Origin: Artemisia argyi
Taxonomy: Eukaryota; Streptophyta; Magnoliopsida; Asterales; Asteraceae
Assembly: GCA_030686995.1 (NCBI GenBank)
Contig: CM060695.1
Coordinates: 101,894,871-101,958,870, forward strand
Length of the DNA stretch: 64,000 nucleotides
Reading direction: 5' to 3'
Below the pieces are notes generated by a model, which did no database searches, had not been told where the DNA came from, and saw nothing but the letters and a program-made list of their open reading frames with translations. Both the position numbers and the translations under genes were made by a program. Positions 1 through 10,995 of this stretch are shown here, piece by piece. The stretch's first letter is position 1. Every line of letters starts with the position of its first letter.

Positions 1-649
1 GGTGAATCAACCATTTGATTAGCTTTATACTTAAGGCGCGTATTGTCTTCTTCGCTAGCTATCCACATTACACATTTTAACCACACATTGTCAGCTTTAT
101 TATCATTACTTCAAAACAAGTAGATTGGTACACCAACTAGGTTGCTTAAGAAATCCTTGTCGGCAACATTACCTACAATAAAGACATTCAAACTAGTAGT
201 ACATGATTCTACTTAAACTAAGTGTTTTTATAATAACACATTTTCATCATCTTTAGCTTGAACATTTCCTTGATGCAAGTTTAAACCATTTTACCAAATG
301 TCATTTGCCACTTGACATACAATTGTTTTATCAAAATCAATTTTCGGCAAAAATTCATAAGCCAATATCTTTGCTTCAATGTTTTGCAAAAGTTTCTTAT
401 GAAGTTTTGATTCTCTAAACTTTCTATCAAAAAAAATCACCAATTGAAATGATATGTCAAAGATTATGATCTATTGATTTCACATAACTTTCAAATTCAT
501 TTTTCCAAATGACAAAATTTTCATTTTAAAAAAATGGTGACTCATTCAAAGAATGCCCTTCTAGATATCTTTTTGATTCCACAGATCGATTCAAGTTTTA
601 AAGTACAGTATACTATAAAGATCTTGATAAACGAAGCTCTGATACCAAT
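1..649 (-). pseudogene. Copia element B: gag N-terminus remnant and PBS
   Basis: Read on the minus strand, this is the start of the internal region of a Sirevirus-like Copia element. The primer-binding site complementary to the 3' end of initiator tRNA-Met (TGGTATCAGAGC) is at 647-636, directly after the LTR that ends at 650. Downstream there are decayed gag codons; a recognisable stretch around 500-440 reads WKNEFESYVKSIDHNL, with the next Trp codon turned into TGA. No open frame of 60 codons survives. The rest of B (pol and 3' LTR) would lie before position 1. The gag assignment rests on family resemblance from memory. Confidence 0.6.
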
Positions 650-2178
650 TGTAGAAACTACAATGGGGGGTTGAATAGTTTCATCGTTTCTTTTTAGTTG
701 TCAAAATGTTTTGCCGTTTTTAGGTCCGGTTAATATTCTTTTGCAAACTTGTCAGTTCTACTGGTTATGTGATATCAAATTAATTACTAACATACACAAA
801 TAAAACAAGTAAAGTAAAGAGTATGGGAAGAGCACAACAAAGAGACGCAGCGATTTTTAGTGGTTCGGCACGAAGCTCACTCTCCATCCTACTCCACTCC
901 CCGAGTATCACACTCGAGAGTTATCAATCATTATATCAACATACTCCTTCAAATGGAGCAATCCGTACACATGCTTACACAAGGCTTAACGACACTAAGC
1001 ATAATGTCGAGTTCTAATTGTAGCTAGAACCAATCTACTCTAAGGCCCACGTGCCCATACGAACAAGCACTCTTGTCCAACTTGAATCTTCACCCGATCC
1101 AAGCCTTCACATAATTGACACACTTGGTTCTTCACCTAAACCAAGCCTTCACACAATTGACACACTTGGTTCTTCACCCGAACCAAGCCTTCATACACTT
1201 GACTTACTTAGTTCTTCACCGGAACCAAGACTTCACACAAGACTCACTTGGATCATCACCCGATCCAAGTCTTTATACAATGACTCGACTAAGTCCTAAC
1301 CTACACACTAGGACATCACTCTCATCACATCAAATACATGAACTAATCTAGTTACAAGACTTTTTGGATCTACATCACCATCCAAGTTAACACAAATATC
1401 CCTATCCTTGACTCACACACAAGTCGGAAAACAATGAAATTATTTACAAAACCAATCACCGTAACACTTGTTACATTTGTGTGTGGACACCTATAACATC
1501 TTGAGTCTTCATCTATTTCGAGAGTTCTTCTCTTGCACTTGACAGAAGATGAAATCACTTATAAACATATACTGACATGTTATAGTGATCAAAGACTAAA
1601 GAGAAAATAAAATAGAAAGTTTTGTGTGTAAAAAGCCTTGTTTTCTGAAGTGTAACAGTTCCGGATTTATAGACGACAGGAGTGAGACAGACGGTCCCAT
1701 AAATAGGTGACGGTCCTTTATCACTAAGGGACCGCCGACCACTTTAAGGGACCGTCCCAACAAAACGCTCCCATTTCTGTCCCTACGTTGTGAAAACTTA
1801 TCTGGTGAAAACGATCAGCTGTTTTGGGGAGGGGGGGGGGGGGGAGGGAATAGCTGTTATAAGTTTGAATTTGAATATATTTTCTTAATAAAACAATTCT
1901 TTAAAAACACAAAAAAGTACTTTTGTGAAAATGTTTTGTCTAACTTAAAAATGTAAGTTTGTAAGAAAATAAACTTGTTTGATCACAAAACTAATGACGG
2001 TATAAAGTTTGTTCATACTTGAAGTGATGTTGTAGCAGCTACGCAGAAGAAACGAGCTTCCTCGATTAAAAACTTATAAACCATAACTTTGTGTAACATG
2101 TCTTTATATTTTGTGATTATCAAAACACGAGAAGACCAAATAATGCGAATAACGTTTTTGACTTTATTTGTATTAACA
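650..2178 (-). repeat. 5' LTR of Copia element B (Sirevirus-like)
   Basis: On the minus strand the LTR runs from TGTTAATAC (2178) to TTCTACA (650), about 1.53 kb, with TG..CA ends and the PBS immediately after it. The same family occurs in opposite orientation as the LTR of element A (3541-3665 plus 12431-13686): both contain a similar stretch encoding the spurious peptides at 823-1017 and 13331-13539, similar first 80 bp and similar last 40 bp. U3 carries inverted GGTCCCTTA/TAAGGGACC-type motifs (1690-1760) upstream of a TATA-like TCTATAAATCC (about 1665-1675, minus strand). A G-run lies near 1828-1848. B inserted into the RT coding region of A, which resumes at 2180. Confidence 0.8.
1080..1290. 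repeat. ~45-bp tandem repeat inside LTR B
   Basis: Four to five degenerate copies of a unit of about 45 bp, recognisable by CTTGGTTCTTCACC..GAACCAAGCCTTCACAC. Each copy holds an inverted motif (TTGGTTC ... GAACCAA). The corresponding part of LTR A (about 13030-13290) instead has shorter degenerate GAGGATCGTGTTGATC repeats. Confidence 0.75.
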
Positions 2179-2179
2179 C

Positions 2180-2857
2180 GTAGATAACACTAAGTATAGG
2201 GGCATGATAGGTAGTCTATTATACCTAATGGCAAGTAGTCCCGATATCATGTTTAGTGTTTGTTTTTGTGCACGCCTCCAAGAGGATCCCAAAACCTCTC
2301 ATCTTGAAGCGGTTAAATGTATCTTCCGATACGTTAAAGGCACTATACACTTGGGATTATATTATCCCAAGGGGACCGGCGTAGAAACTATTGTCTATGC
2401 TGACTCTGATCATGCGGGAGATTATGTGGATCGAAAAAGTACGAGTGGCGTTTGTACCTTCATGGGTTGTTGTCTAACTTCTTGGTTCTCCAAGAAACAA
2501 ACAGCTCTTGCTATCTCCACGACCAAAACCAAATACGTAAGCGCCGGAGAGGCATGTCAACAACCACTACGGATGAAGCAAGCTCTTATCGACTACGACA
2601 TCCATCTAGACGACATACTGATTATGTGCAACAACGAAGGTGCCATCGACTTGAGCAAGAATCTCGTCCAACATTCTTGTACTAAACACATCGAAATTCG
2701 CCACCACTTCCTTCGTGATAATGTCCAAAAAGGAAACATTTCTATTGAGAAAGTTCCCTCTCAAGACAATATCACCGACATTCTAACGAAACCTCTTAAA
2801 CGCGAATGCTTTAACTATCTCCGTCTAGGTCTAGGAATGATGGAACACATCCCATAA
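2180..2857 (+). pseudogene. Copia element A: 3' end of RT and RNase H
   Basis: This is the carboxy end of a Sirevirus-like pol polyprotein. Codons start abruptly at the edge of LTR B (VDNTKYRGMIGSL), so the 5' part of RT lies on the far side of B, outside the window. RNase H follows, with YADSDHAG (first catalytic Asp), RKSTSG, a block where the usual EAEY has become KTKY (catalytic Glu lost), CNNEGAIDLS, TKHIEIRHHFLRD and DILTKPL. The frame is open to a TAA at 2855-2857, but the lost catalytic residue and missing upstream part make it inactive. Downstream come the PPTs and 3' LTR of the same element. Confidence 0.88.
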
Positions 2858-3540
2858 GCCCCCTCTTATGACTATTTGAATATTTCATTTGAAATATTAA
2901 GGTCATCCCTCGCATCTCTGTAATGACTATTGAAGTCATCTCGTATTGTCTAGTTTAGCTTGGTCTATCTCTCGTTAGAAGAATTTATTAGCTATAAATT
3001 ATTTCCTCGTGTCAAAGAGTCTCACTTAGTCAGCGAGACTTGTTCGTCAAAAATAAAAAAAAGGGACAAAAATTTGTTCTAGCAGACCACGGCACCACTA
3101 ATTTTAGTGGTACCGCGGTACCGTAGGTCTGACATTGTCGTGTATCAGTCTCTTTTCCCTCATAATTCACATTTGAACTTTCTCAATTTCCTCCATCGCT
3201 GTCAAAGTCGAACCTCACAACCCAAATCTCAATTACACCATCTCAAAATCATATTAGAGGCATTTTTCTTCAAGGAAATCAATCATTACTAATCTCTTAT
3301 CATCAATTGTTCCAACCATGTCTCACCTATATGATTTTGATCACCTCTCAACCGACAGGATATAAACTCACACTAAAAACTTGTCAAAAGGGGGAGTATA
3401 CATCAAGGGGGAGCCTTCGTAGTCTTTTTGCTTCGACAAAAAGGGGGAGAAGTGGATATAAACTCACACTAAAAACTTGTCGAAACTAGTTTTTCACATA
3501 AAATGAGTTTATGTTTTGTCATCATCAAAAAGGGGGAGAT
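2858..3540 (+). other. Element A 3' untranslated region with multiplied polypurine tracts
   Basis: This is a non-coding stretch between RNase H and the 3' LTR. Polypurine tracts of the form A3-5G5AG occur at about 3386-3396, 3404-3413 (weaker), 3438-3450 and 3527-3539; the last directly abuts the LTR and is the likely plus-strand primer. A direct repeat (GATATAAACTCACACTAAAA followed by ACTTGTC) precedes two of the tracts (3359 and 3454). An imperfect palindrome with ACCACTAA/TTAGTGGT lies at 3090-3122. Multiplied PPTs are a described trait of Sireviruses. The 61-codon frame at 3107-3292 is not convincing as a gene. Confidence 0.75.
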
Positions 3541-3665
3541 TTTTGATGCAAATAATGTCTAAAAATGTTATTCTCATCTTTAGATATCTCTATGTTTTGA
3601 TGATAACAAAATGTGAAAGCATCTTACGTCAAAATTAATGTAAACAAGTTTTTAGTCGATATATC
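3541..3665 (+). repeat. Element A 3' LTR, first part (interrupted by C)
   Basis: It starts right after the terminal PPT with TTTTGATGC (the expected TG has decayed; LTR B has TGTTAATAC here) and contains the shared TCTCTATGTTTTGATGAT segment. It is cut by Gypsy element C after ...GATATATC and resumes at 12431, with ATATC duplicated on both sides (3661-3665 and 12426-12430). Confidence 0.85.
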
Positions 3666-5063
3666 TGATGAGATCAAATAAGTACATTTTATTAGCAGCA
3701 TTTATCCTATTTAATTGACTTGTTTTATATTATTTTGTAAGAGAATTGGTGCCTTTATGTTTACTTTAGTGATTCTCAAGTAAAAATAGGCAATAGGTGA
3801 AAGTTAATGATATCGGACGAATTATGGAGCTAAATAATCAAGATTTGTAAAGTCTATTGAAATTCAAGAGATACGCCGTATCTCTCTCAACAGATACGTC
3901 GCAACATCATACTTAGATAAATTCGAAGACCATTGCTTGACTTTGAAGAATGCGCCACATCCAATTACAACATGCGCCGCATATGAAACTTTGGTCAACG
4001 AAGAATAATCAACTTGATCTACTCCAAAATATGCCGCATCTCATTTACAACATGTGACGTATCAGCTAAAGACTTCACCAGATACTATCCAAGACATTAA
4101 AGAACATGCGCCACATAAAGAAACAAGTTACGCTGCATCTAAAGGCGGGTGGCGAATATTCCGGAATTTAATAATCTTGGGCCCCATGCAAAGTTAAGTA
4201 GATGCGCCGCATCTATCAAAAACTATAAATACCCTAAGACAGATACGAGTTTTGTGTATAGAGAAACCCTAAGGAGACGAATTCAGTCGAAGAAGCATCA
4301 CAAGACATGCCCCAAACGAATATCTTAGAGCCGTAAGAAGGTCCTGCATGTGTATAATTCATTAAGTAGTTTTGTTTATTGTATTAGTAAGCTTTAATCC
4401 ATCAGCATTGATGGGTTGTGGCCACCATACTGCTCCCCTTAAAATTGCTTTCCCATCGGTTAAAGTTTATATGATTGATTTTTTTTGTGAATTATATTTT
4501 TTCTTTAATAACCTCTGTGTTTAGTTGAGTCTTCTAGGCTACCATATTTGTTCCTCGCTTGCTTATCTAGTGTCTAGAATGTAGGATAAACATAAGTAAT
4601 CATTAAGAGTTTACTCGCCGATATATAGGATCCAACGAGACATATTAGATTACGATACTCATCATATAAAACTAGAAATATAACAAGTGACAAGCTACTT
4701 AATTATAAGGACAGGTCTTCTTACGTGTTTTTATTATCTATATGTGTACGTGATTGCTATTCGCTGATTCGTTCTCATTAGTTTTACTTTTATGTTTAAT
4801 ACAAATCTGTGTAAGTCTCTCAGGCTAAACCCCTTTTTATTAGATTTGGATTGTAAAACTAACTTAGATATTAAAATATTGATTAAATCAACTAGATATT
4901 ACGTTCCATCCTTAGTGTTCGACACTTTACTTACCACTATATGCATATTGTTCGGGTACACTACTCGTTAAGTGTGTGTGTTGGTAATAAGTCCGCTAAA
5001 TATAAATGTAAAACTTGAAAAGGCTTAAACACCCTATGCTAGACTGACATATCACCCGCATCA
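3666..5063 (+). repeat. 5' LTR of Gypsy element C
   Basis: 1398 bp from TGATGAGATC to CGCATCA. U3 contains palindrome pairs (3870-4213), followed by a TATA box (ctataaatac, about 4224). Relative to the 3' LTR it lacks about 32 bp next to the TATA box, and with it the second member of the last palindrome pair. Confidence 0.92.
3870..4213. repeat. Paired 13-bp palindrome array in C 5' LTR (U3)
   Basis: Variants of GATGCGCCGCATC start at 3870 and 3893, 3949 and 3971, 4028 and 4051, 4105 and 4127, and 4201 (partner deleted). Members of a pair start 22-23 bp apart and pairs repeat every 77-79 bp (96 for the last). The copies at 3870 (GATACGCCGTATC) and 4201 are perfectly dyad-symmetric apart from the centre base. 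The array sits immediately upstream of the TATA box, the place of U3 enhancer elements. Confidence 0.88.
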
Positions 5064-5069
5064 AGTTTT

Positions 5070-5087
5070 TGGCGCCGTTGTCAGGGA
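5070..5087 (+). other. Primer-binding site of C (tRNA-Asp type)
   Basis: TGGCGCCGTTGTCAGGGA begins 6 bases after the LTR end. It matches the complement of the 3' end of plant tRNA-Asp (TGGCGCCGTTGCCGGGGA) with two mismatches. This PBS is typical of Athila/Tat-lineage Gypsy elements. Confidence 0.85.
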
Positions 5088-5293
5088 ATGAATTGTTAAT
5101 ATATGTTTATTTGTTAAGTATTTTAATTAGTTTCAAATCACTAACTTTGTTGTATATTAGTATAGATTGCATTCATTGTATATTTTGCATATTTTATTTT
5201 CTCTTGTTTGTTTGTTTGTTTTTTTTTCTATAATTTTTATTTTTTTTTATTTTTTTGTATTACTGCTCTCTGCTGTATTTTGCTGATCAAAAT

Positions 5294-5632
5294 GATGTGA
5301 CGCATCTGATTTATTAGATACGGCGCATTGCGTTTTTAATTTTTATATACACCGTAAACATAAAATTCGAAGTACGGCGCATCTATCCCCTAGATACGAC
5401 GTATTCTGTTTTTAATCAAAAAAATTTCAAAACCCTAACGAGATACGACGCATCTGTTTCGATAGTTGCGGCGCATCTATTTATTTATTAAAAACAAATT
5501 TTTGAATTTATAAACTGAGATACAACGCATCTGTTTTCACATATACGACATACCGTTTTTCTGAATAAAAGACTGATTCAATCTTTAACGCAATAAGATA
5601 CGACACATCCTAATTCTGGGATACGGCGCATC
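5294..5632. repeat. Paired palindrome array in C leader
   Basis: Five pairs of the 13-bp motif lie between PBS and gag, starting at 5294/5317, 5371/5393, 5442/5465, 5519/5542 and 5597/5620. Offset within a pair is 22-23 bp; pair-to-pair spacing is 77, 71, 77 and 78 bp. Example members are GATACGGCGCATC (5620) and GATACGACGCATC (5442). Outside the motifs the sequence is AT-rich and not conserved from unit to unit. Confidence 0.88.
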
Positions 5633-5919
5633 GACAGCAGATATCAGCTTCTTTTATTTTTCGTATTCCGTTTTCAGTACTTGTTTTCTGATTTTATACT
5701 TCATAAAACCTATCCTACTGATGCTTTTGTGCTGAATTTCAGGAAGTGCATGACCCGGAGCTCTGTTAAAGAACTCACCAAACCTTTTAACGAACCTGAG
5801 AAAGTCTTTCATTCACTTAAAGGCTTTTCAACACAAGAGATTTAGATTATTCGAGCCCAACTGAGCAAAATTACTTTTCTAAAAAAGAGTAAGCTAGTGA
5901 AGAAGAAGTAACTGAAACA

Positions 5920-8594
5920 ATGGGTGAAAACACTACCATGGAGGAATACATGAATAAGACCCGAGCGGACTATAGTTCGGGAGTTGCTAAACCAAAATTT
6001 GATGATGATACTAAGTTTGAATTGAAGAGTCAATTTCTCAAAGAACTTAGAGAGAATGAATTCAGTGGATTAGAGAATGAAGATGCCAATGATCATGTTG
6101 AAAAGATCATTGAAATTACAGATCTATTTACTAATGAGAAACTAAAAATTGACCAAGTTATGCTTCGTGTTTTCCCTATTTCTCTTACAGGAGCTGCTAG
6201 TAGGTGTCTAAAGAATGAACTTGTTGGTTCTATTGAAAAATGGGATGACTTGAAGAGCAAATTCCTCAACCGATATAGTCCACCTGCAAAGACTGCTAAA
6301 AAGATGGAGGCTATCAATAACTTCAAGCAAGAGCCCGATGAAACTCTCTATCGTGCTTGGGAGCGATTCAAGGAACTATTATTCAAATGTCCTCAACATT
6401 ATCTAACCCCTATGCAGGAAATAATATTGTTTTATCAAGCTTTGGATGTGCATACTCGACAGCAGTTGGATGCTAAGGGAGTTGTACCTCAGATGAGTGT
6501 AGCTGATGGTAGGAAAGCTATTCAAGAGGCTGCTGATCATTCTCAGAAGTGGCACGATGGAACCTCTACTACGTCTAAAATAAGCACTAATTCTGATGGT
6601 TTTGCTGCAATTCAAGCTCAATTAGACAAGCTTAGTAGAGAGATTAAGAAGAGGGATGAAAGAGCTTATGCTGCCCAAGTTGGATGTGAAAAGTGCCAAG
6701 GTCCCCATTACAATAAAGATTGTCTGTCAAAGAATGATGAAACGTTTGAGGAGGCCTACTACACACAATTTGGACAACCATTCTAACCTTAAAGAAGATA
6801 CAGGGAAACTGCTCCAGGTTATTACCAAAGAAATAATGGAAACACCTCATATCAAGAAAGGAGGCAGACTTTGGATGACACCTTGAAGCAAATGATGGCC
6901 GATGCAACCAAGAGACATGAAGAGAATACTGCTATGATCAAAGAAATCCGAGCTTCTACTGATGCTACTATAAGGAACCAAGGAGCTTCGATCAAAGCAC
7001 TTGAACAACAAATCGGTCAGATGAGCAAAGTACTTCAAGAAAGGGGATACGGAAGTTTACCAAGCTCAACTAAAACTAATCCAAGATATCATGTCAAGGC
7101 TATCACTACTACCAAAGAAATCGCACCTAACGCACCTTTCCCTAGAAGATTGAAGAATGGTGATGTTTTAAAACCCCAATATTTCTTTAACTCTTTAATC
7201 AGTGTCAAGAGATTGCTCAAGGAAAAAGCAAGGATTGAAGAGGAGATCAAGGCTGCAATGAAAGAAGAGTGCTCTGCAACAGACTACAATGCCTTGCCTC
7301 ATAAAGAAAAAGATCCAGGAAGTTTTATCTTACCTTGTTCAATTAATGACATGTCTTTCAATAATGCCTTAGCTGACTTAGGAGCCTGTGTTAGTGTCAT
7401 GCCATTTAGAACCTTTACCTCTTTAGGTTTATGAAAATTAGCCCCAACTAAGTTGATTATTGAATTGGCAGGTAGAACAGTAAAACAACTTGTGGGGATT
7501 GCTGAAAACTTTCTAGTTAGGATCGAGAAGTTTGTATTCCCCGTAGATTTTATAATACTAGACATGCCTAAGGATATTAAGATTTCTTTAATCCTTGGAA
7601 GACCTTTCCTGTCTACTGCTCATGCTAAAATTGATGTGTTTAAAAGAAAAATATCATTACGAGTAGGGAATGACAAATTAGTCTATAAGTGTGAAAATTC
7701 AATGAAGAGCATAATTAGGAATGTATACATGCTAGGATTACGCGAAAGAGAAGACCTCGACCTAGAAGCTAGATTTATGGGAGAAATTTTAGTTCACAAT
7801 AGATCGCTTAACCCTTATAGTGGAGACTACATTAATTTAAATGACCTTGATGCACCATTAGGGATTGACGAACGATCTATAGTTGACTCTAACTCCAATA
7901 TAGATGAAGAGACTGTGGATATGCCTAGACTTAATGCTATTTGTACTAAGAATTGTGACGAGTCATATCCAAGTTTTTGTGATTACGGTAGAAGAATCCA
8001 TGTAGAGTGTGCGTACAATTTACAATTTCCTTGCATAATAGGTTACAAACAAGATAGCGCTAACTTCTTTCCTATTTTACCAATTAATGTGACATCAAAT
8101 ACCTTTTATAATTCTATTATGAAAAAGAAGGTTGAATGTAGAGGAAATAATATGGTCGGTGCCTTAATTAATGTACCTATTTTTGTTGTAAGATTAGTTA
8201 TTGTTACAGATTTTGCGATAGTGGAAAACATGGATGCCTATCGAGACAAAGAGATGGGTGATATGATTGTTGGAAAACCATTTTGCAGGGAGATTACTAT
8301 TAATGCCAAAAGATTTGAAGGAAGAATCACCTTTCAAAGTGGAAGCGACATTATCACTTTTATGATGCCTCGCACTCACCCAAGTATTAAACATGCTACT
8401 AATAAGTATTGCTACAAAATTTCACCATTTCTTTATGTAGTTGAAAAGACGAACAGAATGGGATCAAGTATCCATATCAAAAGATGGAGGGATTCTACGA
8501 AGGAGTGTTGAAATTGGGACCTGAATATATCCATGATGATTTGGTTAGCAAGTATATTATGAAGTGGCATTTGTATGTTAATGATACAAAATAG
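5920..8594 (+). pseudogene. Element C polyprotein: gag, protease, conserved C-terminal domain
   Basis: One reading frame is broken by TAA at 6784, TAA at 6790, TGA at 7435 and a one-base deletion near 8468, after which the true frame runs to TAG at 8592-8594. Gag (5920 to about 6780) has the DLFTNEKLKIDQVMLRVFP and WERFKELLFKCPQHYL blocks and a zinc-knuckle-like CEKCQGPHYNKDC. A RNQGASIKALEQQIGQMSKV block follows. Protease comes next: ALADLGACVSVMP around 7370-7410 (active site DLGA) and ILGRPFL near 7600. The last ~280 residues (MPRTHPSIKHAT ... YQKMEGFYEGVLKLGPEYI) match an Asteraceae domain I recall from RT-less Gypsy polyproteins; its function is unknown to me. No RT follows. Confidence 0.85.
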
Positions 8595-8707
8595 AAGCTA
8601 AACGTGAGTCTAACTTGAAAACTCTGGAATAAAGAGAAGTGCTTACTGGGAAACAACCCGGATTTACTTTTACTGTTTTTACTATCGAGTTTGTCGGGCC
8701 TGTAGCA

Positions 8708-8923
8708 GATGTGGCGCATCTCCATCAATAGATGCGGCGTATCTACTGCACAGGTCATATATGTCTTTATTTTTTTGCATTTTATTTTCTAAACTATGAA
8801 CTTTCTGTTAGTTTATTTAATACGGCGCATCTCTGGTTAATGATGCGACGTATCTAATCTTTTTGACCCGTACTAATTCCAGGCTCGATAGGGCGCATCT
8901 TCCTCAATAAGATGCGGCGCATC
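8708..8923. repeat. Paired palindrome array downstream of the C polyprotein
   Basis: Three pairs start at 8708/8731, 8819/8842 and 8887/8911, again 23-24 bp apart within a pair. Members include the perfect GATGCGGCGCATC at 8911-8923. The array begins about 110 bp after the polyprotein stop codon. Confidence 0.85.
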
Positions 8924-9254
8924 GACTGACCTGATGATTTACAGTTTTATTTTTATTTTCTAACCACTAATGAATTTCGTACAAGTTTTGACCTTCTTAA
9001 ACTCAGGTGTATAATTGGTGGTATTTATAGTTATTTCTCGTAAATGCATAATGTTGGATCAAACCGAGCAAATCTCAGGGGAGTTTTTTGTTCTAATTCT
9101 TTTTTATTTCCTTTGTTTTTAATTTTATACAACGAGGACGTTATTTAACTTAAGTGGGGGGATGGAGAATTAGAACTTTTACTTAACTCTTACTTGTCCA
9201 TATTTTTCAAGAATATGCTTTAATTTGTGCTTAATATATCAAAATTAAAAAAAA

Positions 9255-9288
<34 letters not shown>

Positions 9289-10439
9289 CATATTTTTGTT
9301 TAAACTAAGTTGCATAGTTGCACACAAGGCTTTATTTTTAAAATTGTGATTTCAAAATTCACAAATCTATGAGTGTGTTGGTGATTTGTAAACTTTAGAA
9401 CTTGACTTGTATACTATTCGAAACCACCATAATAGGTATTATTTTTATAATTGGAGTGACTTGTCTAAATTGGTAAAATTCTAGGATTACACCAAGAAGC
9501 CTTTATATGTTTTGTGATATTAACTAACTACACTGTTTAGTTAACCCCCGTATAAACCTTGTTTACTCTTATTTTTAGAGTAAGATACCTCTAGAAAAAC
9601 ACGTAGAGCCAATCCTTTAGGATTTTTACACCTTGTTATTATGTTTCGTTACACCTTACACCTTAGCCTACCCTGTAGATTTAAGTTCGTGGTTAGTTGC
9701 TTTGGCAAAGTGTGTTTTCTTACGTTACATGTGTTCGTGTGCGTAAATTCATTATCTTTGGTTAAGTCAGGAAATTGCACAATGCAATGGAGTGAAAGTA
9801 CATATTGTATATTTTTAGTCAGTTTTTCATGTGTTTACTACTTTCACTATTACATTATGTCTGAAAGTCTGAAAAGTAAAGAAAAATTATCCAGATTTAT
9901 TGTGATGGAATTGTGGTGAAATTTTACACCTTTAGTTATTGATAATTAAAAAAAAAAGAAAAATAAAATAAAAAAAAAATTGAAAAAATTAGAAAAGAAA
10001 AAGAAAGAAGAAGTTGGTAGTTTATTTAAACCAACAATGTAAAATTTTGTATTAAGTGGTTGATATCGCCACTTTTCTTGTATTATATTTATGGATTGAA
10101 AGGGAGTTGGACGTTATGGGAACGCCAACTAAGGATTGTTTATTCTTTGTCTAAGATCATAATGAGTATAATTTGTGTCTACCTAAAGCGTGAGTTACAA
10201 AATAGTCAAAGCGTGAGTTATTCAATGATATGAGTCTTATTCATGGGATGGTAGGGAAGTATTCTAACCACACTTAGGACTTTAATCTATTTGTTTCTTG
10301 TTTTGTATTTTTTATTTTACACCAATTTATATCCTAAATGTTATCCATACCTAACCGTATTATTATATTCGTTGTTAGCTTTCGAGCATCCGGATATTAT
10401 GATGGCCAAGTAAGAATATTAAATGTATGAATAAGGTAG

Positions 10440-10660
10440 TGACCATCCGAGTATTAGATTAATTAGCTAACGCGCCAGCGATCTGGTGTGTGAATTGGTG
10501 ACCATCCGAGTTTAAGATTGATTAAATGATGCGCCAGCGATCTGGTGTGTAACTTGGTGACCATCCGTTATGAAAGTAACGCGCCAGCAATCTAAGGAAC
10601 ACATTAGTGACCATCCATCATTTAAAAGATCAAGGACTCGCGCCAGCAATCTACTAAGTT
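10440..10660. repeat. Tandem repeat in C 3' region
   Basis: Four degenerate copies of about 55-65 bp. Each begins GTGACCATCC and ends with GCGCCAGC(G/A)ATCT; a further related GACCATCCG/GCGCCAGC arrangement is the first copy. The spacer between the two blocks varies. Function unknown. Confidence 0.75.
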
Positions 10661-10995
10661 TATGCAGGAAATGTTCAAACAAAGCTAGGTTTAAACCATG
10701 AACCAAATAAACCCTTTTTACCGCTTTAGACTTTTTACTCCTTAACTTTAGTGGGGGAGATGTGTATCATTGTCAAGCATATGATAGAATATTCGTCACA
10801 TCCGGATAATTAAACGATTAGATTTGCTTTTATTAATAATATATTTTGTTTCTAATTAGTTAAGTGTTTGGCCGTGCAATTGTTATAAAACGAATAAGTG
10901 CCAAAATGTAAAAATATCCTATCAAGGATACATTTTCATTATGTTTATTCTAAAGGTTTACTTGAGGACAAGTAAAGTTTAATTAGGGGGATATT

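Larger units (their letters stand above)
8595..10995 (+). other. Element C long 3' untranslated region
   Basis: About 2.4 kb with no open frame that resembles a protein. It contains a palindrome array (8708-8923), a purine tract AAGTGGGGGGATGGAGA near 9150, a poly(A)/A-rich run (about 9246-9287), an A-rich stretch at 9940-10010, a four-copy tandem repeat (10440-10660) and the terminal purine-rich AATTAGGGGGATA next to the 3' LTR. A long 3' untranslated region is usual in Athila-type elements. Confidence 0.7.

Noticed and set aside
823..1351. Several short plus-strand frames (64-82 codons), some overlapping
   Set aside because: They fall in LTR B, partly in its 45-bp tandem repeat, which creates periodic open frames in several phases.
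3870..5632. CRISPR-like array for the regularly spaced 13-mers
   Set aside because: Eukaryotic retrotransposon context, degenerate short palindromes in pairs, spacers not of uniform length or unique foreign type, no cas genes.
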